A DNA stretch of 15,104 nt from the NCBI GenBank assembly GCA_012514255.1, contig JAAZAP010000166.1, forward strand, positions 1 through 15,104, read 5' to 3'. Position numbers and translations under genes: made by a program. The notes beneath the pieces are model-generated. The model made no database searches. It saw only the letters and a list, made by a program, of their open reading frames with translations, and had not been told where the DNA came from. Of this stretch, positions 14,274 through 15,104 are shown in pieces. Positions within the stretch are counted from its first letter, which is position 1, and every line of letters starts with the position of its first letter. Source of the stretch: Bacteroidales bacterium. Lineage in GTDB: Bacteria; Bacteroidota; Bacteroidia; Bacteroidales; VadinHA17.

Positions 14274-15104
14274 ATGACAACAACATGGAGTGATACCATC
14301 AGGGGGTTCGGGAGATATCTCAGGATTGAGAGGTCTCTCTCTGCCAACAGTGTGACGGCTTACCTGAATGATGTTCGCAGGCTCAGGGACTTTATTGCCG
14401 CTAACAGGGAAGGCACCTCTCCTTCCGACCTCAGTTACCGTGACCTGAGTGACTTCATTGCCTTCATGGCCGGACAGGATATCGCAGTGCGAACCCAGGC
14501 AAGGCTCATCTCCGGGGTAAGGTCTTTCTGTCAGTACATGATGGTTGAAAACCTTATAACAGCTGATCCTTCCGCTCTTCTGGAAGCGCCCAGGGCCGGC
14601 CTGCACCTTCCCGAGGTTCTCTCGGTAGAGGAGATTGACAGGATGGTGTCATCTATTGATCTGGGAACCGATCAGGGTCAACGTAACAGGGCCATCCTTG
14701 AAACCATGTACGGATGCGGACTGAGGGTGTCAGAGCTGGTTAATATGCGCCTGACAGACATCCACCGTAAGGAAGGCTTCGTCAGCGTTACCGGCAAGGG
14801 AGACAAACAGCGCCTGGTGCCCATAGGGTCAGTCACACTGAAGGAAATTGACAATTACCTGGCTTACAGGGCAGCGATGCCGGTAATAACAGATAAGAAT
14901 ATTCTTTTTCTCAACCGCCGGGGGAAGCGACTGACCCGGGTAATGGTGTTCAACATTGTCAGGGAAGCCGCTGCCGCAGCCGGGATTAAAAAGAACATCA
15001 GTCCGCATACTCTCCGTCACTCCTTCGCCACACACCTCGTGGAGGGTGGTGCTGACCTGCGGGCAGTGCAGGAGATGCTGGGACACGAATCAATAACCAC
15101 CACC
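14274..15104 (+). CDS. xerD: Site-specific tyrosine recombinase XerD (partial, 3' end missing)
   Basis: It acts with a partner recombinase at dif sites to resolve chromosome dimers during division, under FtsK control. 277 codons are present from the ATG at 14274. The N-terminal SAM-like core-binding domain covers about residues 1-90 (FGRYLRIERSLSANSVTAYLNDV), followed by the catalytic domain with YGCGLRVSEL (Arg151), GKGDKQRLVP (Lys175), HTLRHSFATHL (His245, Arg248) and LGHESITTT (His271). The window stops at T277, about three residues short of the expected nucleophilic tyrosine, so only four classes of active-site residue can be confirmed. XerD rather than XerC is inferred from GLRVSELVNMRLTDI-type sequence and the aroQ neighbourhood; a single integrase of another kind is unlikely given the housekeeping context. 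Confidence 0.92.
   Translation, partial: MTTTWSDTIRGFGRYLRIERSLSANSVTAYLNDVRRLRDFIAANREGTSPSDLSYRDLSDFIAFMAGQDIAVRTQARLISGVRSFCQYMMVENLITADPSALLEAPRAGLHLPEVLSVEEIDRMVSSIDLGTDQGQRNRAILETMYGCGLRVSELVNMRLTDIHRKEGFVSVTGKGDKQRLVPIGSVTLKEIDNYLAYRAAMPVITDKNILFLNRRGKRLTRVMVFNIVREAAAAAGIKKNISPHTLRHSFATHLVEGGADLRAVQEMLGHESITTT

Noticed and set aside
14229..14606. A 125-codon minus-strand open frame opposite the start of xerD
   Set aside because: It is antisense to the XerD N-terminal domain with no recognisable motif.
14274..15104. XerD as a marker of an integrated element or integron
   Set aside because: The sequence fits housekeeping XerD, the neighbours are core metabolic genes, and no attachment repeats or other mobile genes are visible.

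Overview
The window looks like a chromosomal segment of a Bacteroidota bacterium. The reasons are a type IX secretion (type B / CHU_C-like) sorting domain on a large surface protein, a DUF6702-type small exported protein, a soluble hybrid histidine kinase of the multi-PAS kind, near absence of Shine-Dalgarno sequences, a TAnnTTTG-like -7 box, and the xerD / aroQ / pyk neighbourhood that I recall from Bacteroides-like genomes. Base composition looks even and moderate in GC throughout. I see no insertion sequence, phage, CRISPR, tRNA or rRNA. A finer taxonomic call (Bacteroidales/Marinilabiliales-like) is only a guess.

Layout, left to right. (1) 1-272 (+): C-terminal end of a probable outer-membrane beta-barrel protein. 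(2) 394-1710 (+): tilS, tRNA(Ile)-lysidine synthase. (3) Convergent to it, 3798-1739 (-): an aroB-aroC pair with an ATGA overlap, two steps of the shikimate pathway. (4) Divergent from aroB across a 119-bp AT-rich intergenic region, 3918-4568 (+): nth, endonuclease III. (5) 4637-7843 (+): a 1068-residue cytoplasmic hybrid histidine kinase (four PAS or PAS-like segments, GAF, HisKA, HATPase, receiver). (6) Convergent to the kinase, a five-gene run on the minus strand from 14083 down to 7867: aroQ, pyk, a DUF6702-like exported protein, an 875-residue fibronectin-III/Ig-like surface protein with a T9SS type B C-terminal domain, and an exported TPR protein. The last three genes are joined by two 4-nt ATGA overlaps. 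(7) 14274 to the window end (+): xerD, cut off just before its catalytic tyrosine.

How the genes relate. aroB, aroC and aroQ supply three shikimate-pathway steps from two separate operons, and pyk consumes PEP, which that pathway also needs. tilS, nth and xerD are housekeeping genes for tRNA modification, base excision repair and chromosome dimer resolution. The least understood part is the tightly coupled exported trio at 12160-7867 (DUF6702 protein, T9SS-sorted FN3 protein, TPR protein). All three have N-terminal signal peptides and overlapping reading frames, so they may form one cell-surface or periplasmic module. This is the best candidate for uncharacterised biology here.

Non-coding signals are modest. 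There is a terminator-like hairpin with a T7 tract on the plus strand in the xerD leader, an inverted repeat next to aroQ, a perfect 6-bp inverted repeat plus A-tracts between aroB and nth, a 16-bp near-perfect tandem duplication that supplies the nth stop codon, and a hairpin overlapping the kinase stop codon. No intergenic gap exceeds 190 bp.
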